From positions 1 through 40,505 of the forward strand of contig NZ_DYXM01000076.1 in assembly GCF_020742175.1 (NCBI RefSeq): DNA of 40,505 bases, in the 5' to 3' direction. The notes beneath the pieces are model-generated. The model made no database searches. It was not told where the DNA came from and saw only the letters and a list, made by a program, of their open reading frames with translations. The stretch comes from Dietzia timorensis (GTDB taxonomy: Bacteria > Actinomycetota > Actinomycetes > Mycobacteriales > Mycobacteriaceae). Of this stretch, positions 16,360 to 23,956 are shown one piece after another (positions within the stretch are counted from its first letter, which is position 1; each line of letters starts with the position of its first letter). A program made the position numbers and the translations under genes.

Positions 16360-16653
16360 ACCATCGGGAACTCTTCTGTCACATTGGTGATAAACCCGCA
16401 GGAGACTGTTACGGAAGTTACGACACGCCGACGAGGCTGATGGTTGACATAGAAAATACCGGTGATCAACTCCTTGCCCGCATGCAGATAGTGTTGTTAA
16501 CGTAATCCCTCGAACCACGACGCCAACACGTTCATACATCCATTGCAGCAGGTGTCCGCACGATCATGCAGGCACTTCGCTACACTCGTCCGAGGTGCTT
16601 CGCCCTCACGGAACAGGTTGAACATTCGACCTGAACGCGGGGGAGACGACTCT

Positions 16654-16673
16654 TTGTCCACACCTGTGGACAA
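16654..16673. promoter_or_regulatory. Inverted pair of DnaA boxes
   Basis: TTGTCCACACCTGTGGACAA consists of two perfect actinobacterial DnaA boxes (TTGTCCACA) facing each other across two bases. It is the best DnaA-binding site in the window and lies about 120 bases before the dnaA start, so it may serve both origin function and dnaA autoregulation. Confidence 0.9.
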
Positions 16674-16708
16674 GACTGTGGAAATGCAGGTCGCGCGCCA
16701 TGAGATCA

Positions 16709-16717
16709 TGTGGATAA
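16709..16717 (-). promoter_or_regulatory. DnaA box upstream of dnaA
   Basis: TGTGGATAA is the reverse complement of the E. coli-type consensus TTATCCACA. It lies 76 bases before the dnaA ATG. Confidence 0.85.
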
Positions 16718-16793
16718 CAAATGTTTGGCACGAAATTTTGAACCCATTTTGTGTAACCCTCGTTCAAAGTCGATGAAAGGAGACCTGAACCGA

Positions 16794-18293
16794 ATGTCTC
16801 CAAGTTTGGACGAGGTTTGGAAGACAGTATTCGACGAGCTCATCACCGGGAGTCCGGACGGAACGGTAGCTCCCATTTCCAGGCAACAGCGCGCCTGGTT
16901 GTCGCTGGTCAAGCCCATAGCCCTCGCACAAGGATTCGCGATGTTCGCCGCTCCCAGCCAGATGGCTCGCGACAACATCGAAGGCGATCTGCGTAATCGC
17001 ATCACCGACGAGATGCGAAAGATCATCGGCGAAGACATCGACCTCGCCGTACGAATTGACACCTCTCTTGCAGAACAACCCAAGCGTTCGGAGAACATTC
17101 CCGAGGTGCACGAGGGGTTCCCTTCTGCCCGAAGCGCGGAAGCAGTGCGGGACCAGTCTTCTCCCGAAACGAAGCTGGAGGCGGACAGGCGACTGGAGAT
17201 CGAGCGCGACCTGCACGTACCCGAGAACGATGAGGCCCTCTCCGCAGTCGTTAGTAATAATGACCTCAACTCCCGCTACACGTTTTCCGCATTCGTGACG
17301 GGTAGCTCGAACAGCTTCACGCGTGCCGCCGCGCTCGCGGTCGCCGAGGCGCCGGCGTACGCGTACAACCCGCTTTTCATCTACGGCGAGTCCGGCCTCG
17401 GCAAGACACACCTGCTTCATGCGATCGGGCATTACGCGCTCAACATGCAACCGGGTCTCAAGGTCAAGTACGTCTCGACCGAAGAGTTCACCAACGACTT
17501 CATCAACTCCGTCCGCGACGGCCGGCAGAACATGTTCAAGAAGCGCTACCGCGAAGCGGACATTTTGCTGGTGGACGACATCCAGTTCCTCATCGGCAAG
17601 GAGCAGGTTCAGGAAGAGTTCTTCCACACCTTCAACACGATCCACGGTGCGCAGAAGCAAATCGTCATCACCTCGGACCGCCCGCCGAAACAGCTTTCCA
17701 CGCTGGAGGATCGCTTGCGTACGCGATTCGAGTGGGGATTGCTCACCGACATCCAGCCGCCAGAGCTGGAGACGCGCATTGCGATTCTCGCCAAGAAGGC
17801 GAGTACGGACGGCAACGAGGTTCCGCTTCCCGTGCTCGAGCTGATCGCGTCTCGGGTGCAGCGCAATATCCGAGAGCTCGAAGGTGCGCTCATCCGAGTG
17901 GTCGCGTTCGCCTCGCTCAACAAGCAGGTCATCGACGTGCCTCTCACCGAGGTCGTGCTGCGCGACGTCATCTCCGATGACAACTCACTCCAAATATCCG
18001 CAGCCTCGATTATGGCGGTGACCGCCGAGTTCTTCGACACCACTATCGACGATCTATGTTCCGGGTCGAAGACCAGGTCTCTCGTGCGAGCTCGCCAGAT
18101 CGCCATGTACCTGTGCCGTGAGCTCACTGATCTGTCGCTTCCGAAGATCGGGCGCACGTTCGGCGGTAAGGATCACTCCACCGTGATCCACGCGAACCGC
18201 AAGATCCTCAAAGAAATGAAGGACGATCGGCGCACATACGATCAGATCCAGGAGCTCACCGCTCGGATCAAGGAACGCTCGCGCGGCGCGTAG
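16794..18293 (+). CDS. dnaA: Chromosomal replication initiator DnaA
   Basis: DnaA binds oriC and, with ATP, opens the duplex. The ATG at 16794 (MSPSLDEVWKTVF) has AAAGGAG ten bases upstream and matches the family N-terminus; earlier in-frame ATGs at 16710 and 16773 lack sites. The 499-residue protein has domain I at 1-80, a variable linker, an AAA+ domain with Walker A GESGLGKTHLLHAIG and Walker B ILLVDDIQFL, and a domain IV helix-turn-helix with RARQIAMYLCRELTDLSLPKIG and GGKDHSTVIHA, the DnaA-box recognition signature. It is followed by a strong terminator. Confidence 0.98.
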   Translation: MSPSLDEVWKTVFDELITGSPDGTVAPISRQQRAWLSLVKPIALAQGFAMFAAPSQMARDNIEGDLRNRITDEMRKIIGEDIDLAVRIDTSLAEQPKRSENIPEVHEGFPSARSAEAVRDQSSPETKLEADRRLEIERDLHVPENDEALSAVVSNNDLNSRYTFSAFVTGSSNSFTRAAALAVAEAPAYAYNPLFIYGESGLGKTHLLHAIGHYALNMQPGLKVKYVSTEEFTNDFINSVRDGRQNMFKKRYREADILLVDDIQFLIGKEQVQEEFFHTFNTIHGAQKQIVITSDRPPKQLSTLEDRLRTRFEWGLLTDIQPPELETRIAILAKKASTDGNEVPLPVLELIASRVQRNIRELEGALIRVVAFASLNKQVIDVPLTEVVLRDVISDDNSLQISAASIMAVTAEFFDTTIDDLCSGSKTRSLVRARQIAMYLCRELTDLSLPKIGRTFGGKDHSTVIHANRKILKEMKDDRRTYDQIQELTARIKERSRGA

Positions 18294-18353
18294 CTTCTGC
18301 GATGCCGGCGCCGAACGGTGTTATTTCGCTCAAGCACTACCCACGAATTTCTC

Positions 18354-18381
18354 ACGCCGCCCCTTCGGGGGCGGCGTTTTT
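18354..18381 (+). terminator. Rho-independent terminator of dnaA
   Basis: Ten-base perfect stem ACGCCGCCCC / GGGGCGGCGT with a TTCG tetraloop followed by a run of T. It is the strongest intrinsic terminator in the window, 60 bases after the dnaA stop, and shields the origin from dnaA transcription. Confidence 0.93.
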
Positions 18382-18530
18382 CGTGTCATACCGGGCCACG
18401 AATCCTCTTGATCGACGGTCGGGATGGCGGTCTGGGCCGAGGTGGAACGGCATGCCCGACGTCATGAATAACACAGTTATTGCACAAGTAGTCCACCACA
18501 TTTGTAACTCTGCGCCACACGAGTCCTCAA

Positions 18531-18560
18531 AATTCACACCTGTGGACAGGACTGTGAATT
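18531..18560. repeat. Nested inverted repeat in oriC
   Basis: Outer arms AATTCACA (18531-18538) and TGTGAATT (18553-18560) enclose inner arms CCTGT and ACAGG around GG. The inner part includes TGTGGACAG, a DnaA box with one mismatch. It could extrude as a cruciform or bind a DnaA dimer. Confidence 0.75.
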
Positions 18561-18729
18561 ACATGTTGAGCGAAGCGCGATTTTCGTGGACGGAGCGTGG
18601 ACCGAACGTGCACAACATTTGTCGTCCACAGAAACGGCGTTATGGACACACAATCGATCACAAGGTTGTGCACGGGCGCGCGGCGCGTTGACGTGCGCAG
18701 AAGGGCAGTTGCCCACAAATTCACAGGAC

Positions 18730-18775
18730 CTACTACTACTAGTATTTATCTCCCTTCTAAATAACAAGAAAGTAG
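18730..18775. promoter_or_regulatory. DnaA-trio-like repeat and DNA unwinding element
   Basis: Four consecutive CTA trinucleotides (18730-18741) are followed by GTA and then by an AT-rich stretch with ATTTATC and CTAAATAACAAG. The complementary strand reads 3'-GAT-5' repeats, the form of the DnaA-trio element that loads DnaA on single strands in Bacillus subtilis. A DnaA-box-like TTGCCCACA lies 12 bases before it, as in that basal unwinding system. Confidence 0.65.
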
Positions 18776-18855
18776 GTGGATGGGCGGAGAGGTTCTAGGC
18801 AACTCACGATTCGACTCGCATCCGCTCGCGGCAAAGGACAACAAAGCGTCGCCAG

Positions 18856-18873
18856 AATTACATCGTTGTAATT
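18856..18873. repeat. Inverted repeat upstream of dnaN
   Basis: AATTAC and GTAATT flank six bases, about 35 bases before a GATACT -10-like element (18907-18912). A second palindrome, TTGTAACTTACAA, lies at 18950-18962. These may be operators for dnaN transcription or origin-binding proteins; nothing identifies the binder. Confidence 0.4.
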
Positions 18874-19074
18874 GGGGATCCGACTCAAACGGGAGACAGG
18901 TTTTGGGATACTCTTTTGTGTCAGCGCCCCTGGAGCGTTCGTAATGGTGTTGTAACTTACAAATCCAAGCGAATCCGCAGAGGCAACGATGCACCCAGCG
19001 TGCGAGAGATCGCCGCGCGCACGAGGTTGCGTCCAGGACGACCGGTACCCGAGCAAACGAAGCGAGCATTTTTG

Positions 19075-20253
19075 ATGGACAGTGCAGATCCCCAGTTCCA
19101 GGTCATGCGCGAGGAATTTGCCAACGCAGTTGCCTGGGTCGCTCGGTCTCTGCCCTCGGGTTCGCGTGAGCCGATCATGCAGAACATCCTGCTCGAGGCT
19201 GGTGAGGACGGTCTGCGGGTGACGGCGTTCAACGGAGACACCTCGGCTCAGGTGAGCGTGTCCGCAGAAATCGCAGAGCAGGGAACGACGCTCGTGTCGG
19301 GCCGGCTACTCGCGGAGATCGCGAAGGCGCTGCCGAACAAGCCGGTCCAGGTTGCCGTTGCCGAGGCAAAGATGTCGATTCGCTGTGGCTCGGCGAACTT
19401 CACGCTCCCTACCGCTCCGGTCGAGGGTTACCCGCAGATTCCGAGTTTCCCTGAGCTCTCGGGTAGCGCCGAACTGGACACGTTTACGGAAGCGGTCTCG
19501 CAGGTAGCAGTGGCGGCCGGCAAGGACGACACGCTTCCGATGCTCACCGGCGTGCGCGTGGAGATCGTCGGCGACAAGATGACGCTCATCGCCACAGACC
19601 GCTTCCGCCTCGCGATTCGCGAGTGCCCATGGGATCCGACCGAGGCCGAGGCTTCGGGCGAGGTACTCGTGCCGGCGAAGACTCTCCAGGAGGTGTCGCG
19701 TTCGGCCGGACATGGCGGCGCCATCGAGCTGAATCTCGGAGCCGGTTCCGCTTTGGGATCCGGCCGCATTCTGGGCATTCGCGCGGGAAATCACAGCACC
19801 ACCGCTCGACTTCTCGACGCGGAGTTCCCTGAGGTGCGCCGCCTGCTGCCGAAGGAACACAGTGCGCTCGCGATGGTCGAGGTCGCTCCGCTCGTCGCGG
19901 CGATCAAGCGCGTTGCGCTCGTCGCCGAGCGCGGCGTGCAGGTTCGCCTGGCTTTCTCCGAGGGCGAAGTGGCGCTGTCTGCCGGCGGAGACGATTCGGC
20001 GGCCGCGACGGAAAGCCTGCCGGCGGAATTCGTCGGCGAGGACCTCACCATCGCGTTCAACCCGACATACCTCCTCGACGGGCTCAACTCGATCGCCACG
20101 CCGAAGTCGGTGATGGCATTTACCCGCCCGAACAGCCCGGCAGTTCTGCGTCCGGCGCCCGAGGCGCTTCCCGAGGCCGAGTCCGACGGTACTTACGCCC
20201 CGCTGGACACGAACCACATCTACCTCCTCATGCCGGTTCGCCTTCCGGGCTGA
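19075..20253 (+). CDS. dnaN: DNA polymerase III beta subunit (sliding clamp)
   Basis: DnaN forms the ring clamp that gives DNA polymerase III its processivity. The 392-residue protein has the three repeated clamp domains, with SGRLLAEIAKALPNKPV, DTLPMLTGVRVE and ATDRFRLAIREC in the middle, AFNPTYLLDGL near the end, and the conserved C-terminus YLLMPVRLPG. ATG 19075 (MDSADPQFQVMREEF) is chosen by alignment with mycobacterial DnaN. There is no clear ribosome-binding site; the upstream in-frame extension to 18916 crosses origin DNA and has no family match. recF starts 44 bases later. Confidence 0.96.
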   Translation: MDSADPQFQVMREEFANAVAWVARSLPSGSREPIMQNILLEAGEDGLRVTAFNGDTSAQVSVSAEIAEQGTTLVSGRLLAEIAKALPNKPVQVAVAEAKMSIRCGSANFTLPTAPVEGYPQIPSFPELSGSAELDTFTEAVSQVAVAAGKDDTLPMLTGVRVEIVGDKMTLIATDRFRLAIRECPWDPTEAEASGEVLVPAKTLQEVSRSAGHGGAIELNLGAGSALGSGRILGIRAGNHSTTARLLDAEFPEVRRLLPKEHSALAMVEVAPLVAAIKRVALVAERGVQVRLAFSEGEVALSAGGDDSAAATESLPAEFVGEDLTIAFNPTYLLDGLNSIATPKSVMAFTRPNSPAVLRPAPEALPEAESDGTYAPLDTNHIYLLMPVRLPG

Positions 20254-20297
20254 CCACCTTCGTAAGCCGGTAGGCGCCGGCAGGCAGACTGGACACT

Positions 20298-21497
20298 ATG
20301 CATCTGCGTGGCCTGCGGCTCGTCGACTATCGCTCGTGGCCGCAACTTGATCTCGAGCTGGATACCGGGACGACCGTGCTCGTCGGTCGCAACGGATTCG
20401 GCAAGACCAACGTTCTCGAGGCGATCACGATGCTTGCGACGCTCTCGTCTCACCGTGTGTCCGGGGACGCGCCGCTCGTGCGCACCGGGAAAGAAGGCGC
20501 GATAATCACCGCGCTCGCGCACAACCGCGGTCGCGAGCTATCGGTCGAGCTCGCCGTCAACAAGGGGAAAGCCAATCGTGCGCGGCTGAATACGTCGTCG
20601 GTGCGATCGCCGCGCCAGATTCTCGGCGTTGTCCAGTCGGTGATCTTCGCGCCCGAGGATCTCGCGCTCGTTCGTGCGGAACCCGCGGGGCGACGGGCGT
20701 TTCTCGACGATCTTGCTGTACAGCGCCGGCCGCGGATGGCGGCGTTGCGCTCGGAATACGACAAGGTTGTGCGGCAGAGGACGGCGTTGCTCAAGAATGC
20801 GGCGGCTGCGTTGCGGCGGGCGCCGGATCACGAGGCGTTGGCGTCGATCGAGGTGTGGGATATCCGGCTCGCCGAGCTAGGTGCGCAGATCGTCGCGGCG
20901 CGCGCTGGACTGGTCGAGGAACTCGGCCCGCTCGTCACCGAGGCGTATGCGCGCCTCGCGCCGACGTCGCGCGCCGCGACGATCGCCTATGTTCCGCGGC
21001 TGCGCGGGGAGAGGCCGGGAGTCGCCGAATTGCAGGACACCGATTTCATGGAGGCCGTGCTGCTTGCGGAGATCGCCGCGCGACGCGACGACGAGGTCGT
21101 TCGCGGTCAGACGCTTGTCGGTCCGCACCGCGACGAATTGCAGCTCAACCTGGGGCAGGAGCCCGCTAAGGGGTTCGCCTCGCATGGGGAAACGTGGTCG
21201 TTCGCGCTGGCGCTGCGCATCGCCTCGCTTGAGCTTTTGCGCAAGGACGATATGGAGCCGATCCTGATGCTCGACGATGTGTTCGCCGAGCTCGATACCG
21301 CCAGGCGGGCGGCCCTGGCCGAGGTGGCCACGGGTGTAGAACAGGTATTGGTGACGGCGGCGGTGCCGGAAGATCTGCCGGCCGCGCTCGGCGGGACCCG
21401 CTGTTTCGTGGACATGACGGGAACCGGTGACGCCCGCGAATCGCGAATCACGCGAATCGAGCGCCCGGAATCGGGCAAGATCGCGGAGGGGGAGTAG
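20298..21497 (+). CDS. recF: DNA replication and repair protein RecF
   Basis: RecF is an SMC-like ATPase that loads RecA at gaps through RecOR. In the 399-residue protein the Walker A motif is GRNGFGKT at residues 30-37, a signature is seen in LVRAEPAGRRAFLDDL, and Walker B is PILMLDDVFAELD. The start MHLRGLRLVDYRSW is the classic RecF beginning. The order dnaN-recF-dciA-gyrB is conserved, interrupted here only by an antiporter on the opposite strand. A CAGACT seven bases before the ATG could be a leaderless -10. Confidence 0.96.
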   Translation: MHLRGLRLVDYRSWPQLDLELDTGTTVLVGRNGFGKTNVLEAITMLATLSSHRVSGDAPLVRTGKEGAIITALAHNRGRELSVELAVNKGKANRARLNTSSVRSPRQILGVVQSVIFAPEDLALVRAEPAGRRAFLDDLAVQRRPRMAALRSEYDKVVRQRTALLKNAAAALRRAPDHEALASIEVWDIRLAELGAQIVAARAGLVEELGPLVTEAYARLAPTSRAATIAYVPRLRGERPGVAELQDTDFMEAVLLAEIAARRDDEVVRGQTLVGPHRDELQLNLGQEPAKGFASHGETWSFALALRIASLELLRKDDMEPILMLDDVFAELDTARRAALAEVATGVEQVLVTAAVPEDLPAALGGTRCFVDMTGTGDARESRITRIERPESGKIAEGE

Positions 21498-21500
21498 CAG

Positions 21501-22034
21501 ATGTCGGACGACGAGAAGCCCAAGCGTTCGGCCGGGCATTCGATGGCCATGCGCGCCCTCGAGGAGGCGCGCGAGAACGCCAAGGCCAAAGGACAGTTCA
21601 CCGGCCGCGGCCGCCGAGATCCGGTGCGTTCCACCGTGCGACGGCGCAAGGGCGGCTGGACGGCGGCCGGCGCCGATCACTGGGATCCGCAATCGCTCGG
21701 TAGCCTGATCTCGAAGGTCGCCAAGAAGCAGGGCTGGGACGATCAGGTCGTGTTCGGGCGCATGCAGACGCGGTGGCCCGAGATCATCGGCGAGGGCAAT
21801 GCCGCCCACGTCGTCCCTGAGAAACTCGAAGACGGGGTGCTGTACTGCCGCGCCTCCTCGACGGCGTGGGCCACGCAGATGCGGCTGTACCAGAAGCAGA
21901 CCCTGCAAAACATTGCAAAGGCGTTCGGCCCGAACATCGTGCGCAGGTTGCGAATCAACGGTCCCGCGGCGCCGAGCTGGCGAAAGGGTCCACTGCACGT
22001 CAAGGGCCGCGGACCGCGCGACACTTACGGATAG
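21501..22034 (+). CDS. dciA: DciA family (DUF721) helicase-loading protein
   Basis: The 177-residue protein matches Rv0004 by position and has the DUF721 core at about residues 60-155 (WPEIIGEGNAAHVVPEKLEDGVLYCRASS, then AWATQMRLYQKQTLQNIAKAFG, then VRRLRING). DUF721 proteins, now DciA, bind the replicative helicase DnaB and the origin machinery in bacteria without DnaC. The N-terminal 50 residues are basic and disordered. It begins three bases after the recF stop, implying coupling, and converges on the antiporter with a six-base gap. Confidence 0.9.
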   Translation: MSDDEKPKRSAGHSMAMRALEEARENAKAKGQFTGRGRRDPVRSTVRRRKGGWTAAGADHWDPQSLGSLISKVAKKQGWDDQVVFGRMQTRWPEIIGEGNAAHVVPEKLEDGVLYCRASSTAWATQMRLYQKQTLQNIAKAFGPNIVRRLRINGPAAPSWRKGPLHVKGRGPRDTYG

Positions 22035-22040
22035 AGCTGG

Positions 22041-23768
22041 TCAGCGCCCCATGTCGAGTCCGTTCTCGAAAAGATCGAGGCGCCGCTGCGCCGCATTGAA
22101 GGTCTTCGCGGAATAGGCGCCGATCGCGCGTTCGCGGTCGAGAGCGTCCTGCAGGGCGTCCAGATACTTATCCTGCAGTTCGTGGAAAAGTTCCCTGTCG
22201 GATTGTGCGATCGCCTGTTGGTGCCGCGCGGGTGCGCGCATCATCATCTCGATCCGGGACTCCATTTTCTTGGCAAGCTCAGGCGACAAGGATCGGCCGT
22301 CGATCTCCAGCTCGGACATGGGACCGAGCTGGGCGACCGCGGAATCGAGTAGCGAGGTCATCAGTCCGGAAACCTCCTGTTTCGATTTGGAGGCCGAGGG
22401 CGAGGAAAATTTCAGCGCCCGGATCAGTGCCGGCAGCGTTCCGCCGAACACGATGAGTGTCGCGACGGCGACGAGGAACGCGACAAGAATGATCGAGGAC
22501 CGGTGTATGAGCGGTTCGCCGGCGGCCGTCACCGAGATTGTTTGCGCCGCAGCAAGCGTGACCACGCCGCGCATCCCGGCCCAACTGAGCACGAGTGCAC
22601 CTCGGCGAGTGATCGGGGTCGACTGTGCGAACTCGATGTCGGCGCTCGTCCGCTCGAGCCTGCGCTGGAGCTTCTCCGCCCGCCAGGACTCGATGAGGTT
22701 CTGCTCGACGGCGTCGTTGAACCTTTCGGTCGTCGCATCGAGGCGCCTGATCTTGCGGTGGCTGCGAGCCGCGGTGAGGCGGGTGCCCGCGACCGCGATC
22801 GCGACACCGCCGAATCGCATCACCAGCAAAAGTGCAAAGACGATAATGCTGGCCTGCCACACGAAGTCGAGGTTGTGTTCGGTCTGGGCCCGGTGGAACA
22901 GGTCGGCGATCTGGAGACCCATGAGCAGAAACACCAGGTGTTCGAGGATGAACGAGATAACCGTCCACATCGTCGCCGAGTAGTTGCGGTCCGTCGCGGT
23001 GAGATGCTTGGTTGCCTTATGCCCGCAGATCACCCCCGCGACGACCACCGCGATCACACCCGAAGCCTCCAATTCCTCCGCTATGAAGAACGCCGTCCAC
23101 GGCGTGAGTAGCGCAATCGACGTCGACAAGACCGGATCGGCGAGCCACCTGCGCGCCTTGGTCACGAGCTGGCCGACGATGAATCCGACGACGATGCCTG
23201 CGAGTGTCGCCCACACGAAACTTCCCGCCGCCTGCCAGAGAGAGAACGAGCCGGCGAGCGCGGCCAAGGCGGTGCGCAAAGTGACGAGTGCCGAGGCATC
23301 GTTGAAAAGACTCTCTCCCTCAAGCACCGCCATGAGCCGCGGCGGCAGCCCGAGTCGCTTACCGATACTCGTCGCCGCGACCGCGTCGATGGGTGCGACG
23401 ACCGCGCCGAGAGCGATGGCGAGTGCGATGGAAATTTCGGGAAATACCAGGTGGATGACGGCGCCGATAATGATCGCCGGGAGGACGACCATCGCCATGG
23501 ACAGCCAAATGATCATTCCCGCGTTCCTGCGCAGATCGACGACCGGCATATTCGACGCCGTCGAGAACAGCAACGGAGGCAGGAACCCGGCAAGGACAAG
23601 TTCGGGCTCGAGCTCGACGTCGGGGATGAACGACGGGAAGCTCGCGGCGATGCCGAGGCAGAGCAGCAGCAAGGGCGCCGCGATGCCGGTTCGCGCCGAG
23701 GACTTGGCGGCGAAAATCACGGCCATGAGTCCGGCGGCGAGAAACACGAAGATATGCACAACACACAT
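22041..23768 (-). CDS. CPA1-family Na+/H+ antiporter (NhaP-like)
   Basis: This polytopic protein exchanges monovalent cations for protons. About 12 hydrophobic segments fill residues 5-440, including the transport-core motif VAPIDAVAATSIGKRLGLPPRL and LEGESLFNDASALVTLRTAL, whose ND pair is the CPA1 ion-binding signature. A cytoplasmic domain of about 130 residues follows (AIAQSDRELFHELQDKYLDALQDALDRER), predicted helical. Start ATG 23768 (MCVVHIFVFLAAGL) puts the first helix at the N-terminus; a GTG at 23828 would add 20 residues. It sits on the opposite strand between dciA and gyrB, a departure from the mycobacterial order. The transported ion is not determined. Confidence 0.88.
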   Translation of the reverse strand: MCVVHIFVFLAAGLMAVIFAAKSSARTGIAAPLLLLCLGIAASFPSFIPDVELEPELVLAGFLPPLLFSTASNMPVVDLRRNAGMIIWLSMAMVVLPAIIIGAVIHLVFPEISIALAIALGAVVAPIDAVAATSIGKRLGLPPRLMAVLEGESLFNDASALVTLRTALAALAGSFSLWQAAGSFVWATLAGIVVGFIVGQLVTKARRWLADPVLSTSIALLTPWTAFFIAEELEASGVIAVVVAGVICGHKATKHLTATDRNYSATMWTVISFILEHLVFLLMGLQIADLFHRAQTEHNLDFVWQASIIVFALLLVMRFGGVAIAVAGTRLTAARSHRKIRRLDATTERFNDAVEQNLIESWRAEKLQRRLERTSADIEFAQSTPITRRGALVLSWAGMRGVVTLAAAQTISVTAAGEPLIHRSSIILVAFLVAVATLIVFGGTLPALIRALKFSSPSASKSKQEVSGLMTSLLDSAVAQLGPMSELEIDGRSLSPELAKKMESRIEMMMRAPARHQQAIAQSDRELFHELQDKYLDALQDALDRERAIGAYSAKTFNAAQRRLDLFENGLDMGR

Positions 23769-23956
23769 TTTTGCACCGGACACGAGATCCCGCGGGAGGC
23801 TGTGACGGCGCGGGAGAGGTAGGTCCACCGATTAACCCCGGGTCACAGGTAGACTGTGAGGGCTAATGCCATACCCGATAGTGGGTTCACACTTGTTGTG
23901 GGCGCGTTTTCAGGCAGGGCACGAAAGTTGAGCGGTAACACGCGAAGGAGTACCAC

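Larger units (their letters stand above)
16177..16793. other. rpmH-dnaA intergenic region (left part of oriC)
   Basis: This divergent 617-base region contains no gene. Its right third carries a strong inverted pair of DnaA boxes and a third box before dnaA. The left part must hold the leftward rpmH promoter. The remainder (about 16360-16650) shows no feature I can support. Confidence 0.85.
18294..19074. other. oriC: dnaA-dnaN intergenic region
   Basis: This 781-base stretch has no gene. In order it holds the dnaA terminator, a nested inverted repeat around a near-consensus DnaA box (18531-18560), and several degenerate boxes: 18622-18630 TCGTCCACA, 18709-18717 TTGCCCACA, and an opposed pair of TTGTGCACG at 18607-18615 and 18666-18674. 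A DnaA-trio-like CTA repeat runs into an AT-rich segment, and small palindromes precede dnaN. Location between dnaA and dnaN and these elements mark it as the replication origin. Confidence 0.9.

Noticed and set aside
16710..16793. Longer dnaA starts at ATG 16710 or 16773
   Set aside because: They lack ribosome-binding sites, one lies in a DnaA box, and the family N-terminus begins at 16794 with AAAGGAG upstream.
18607..18674. Opposed TTGTGCACG words as true DnaA boxes
   Set aside because: They differ from TTGTCCACA at two or more positions including core bases; kept only as degenerate sites in the oriC description.
18916..19074. Extended dnaN start at 18916
   Set aside because: The extra 53 residues are basic, unrelated to DnaN, and cover origin and promoter DNA.
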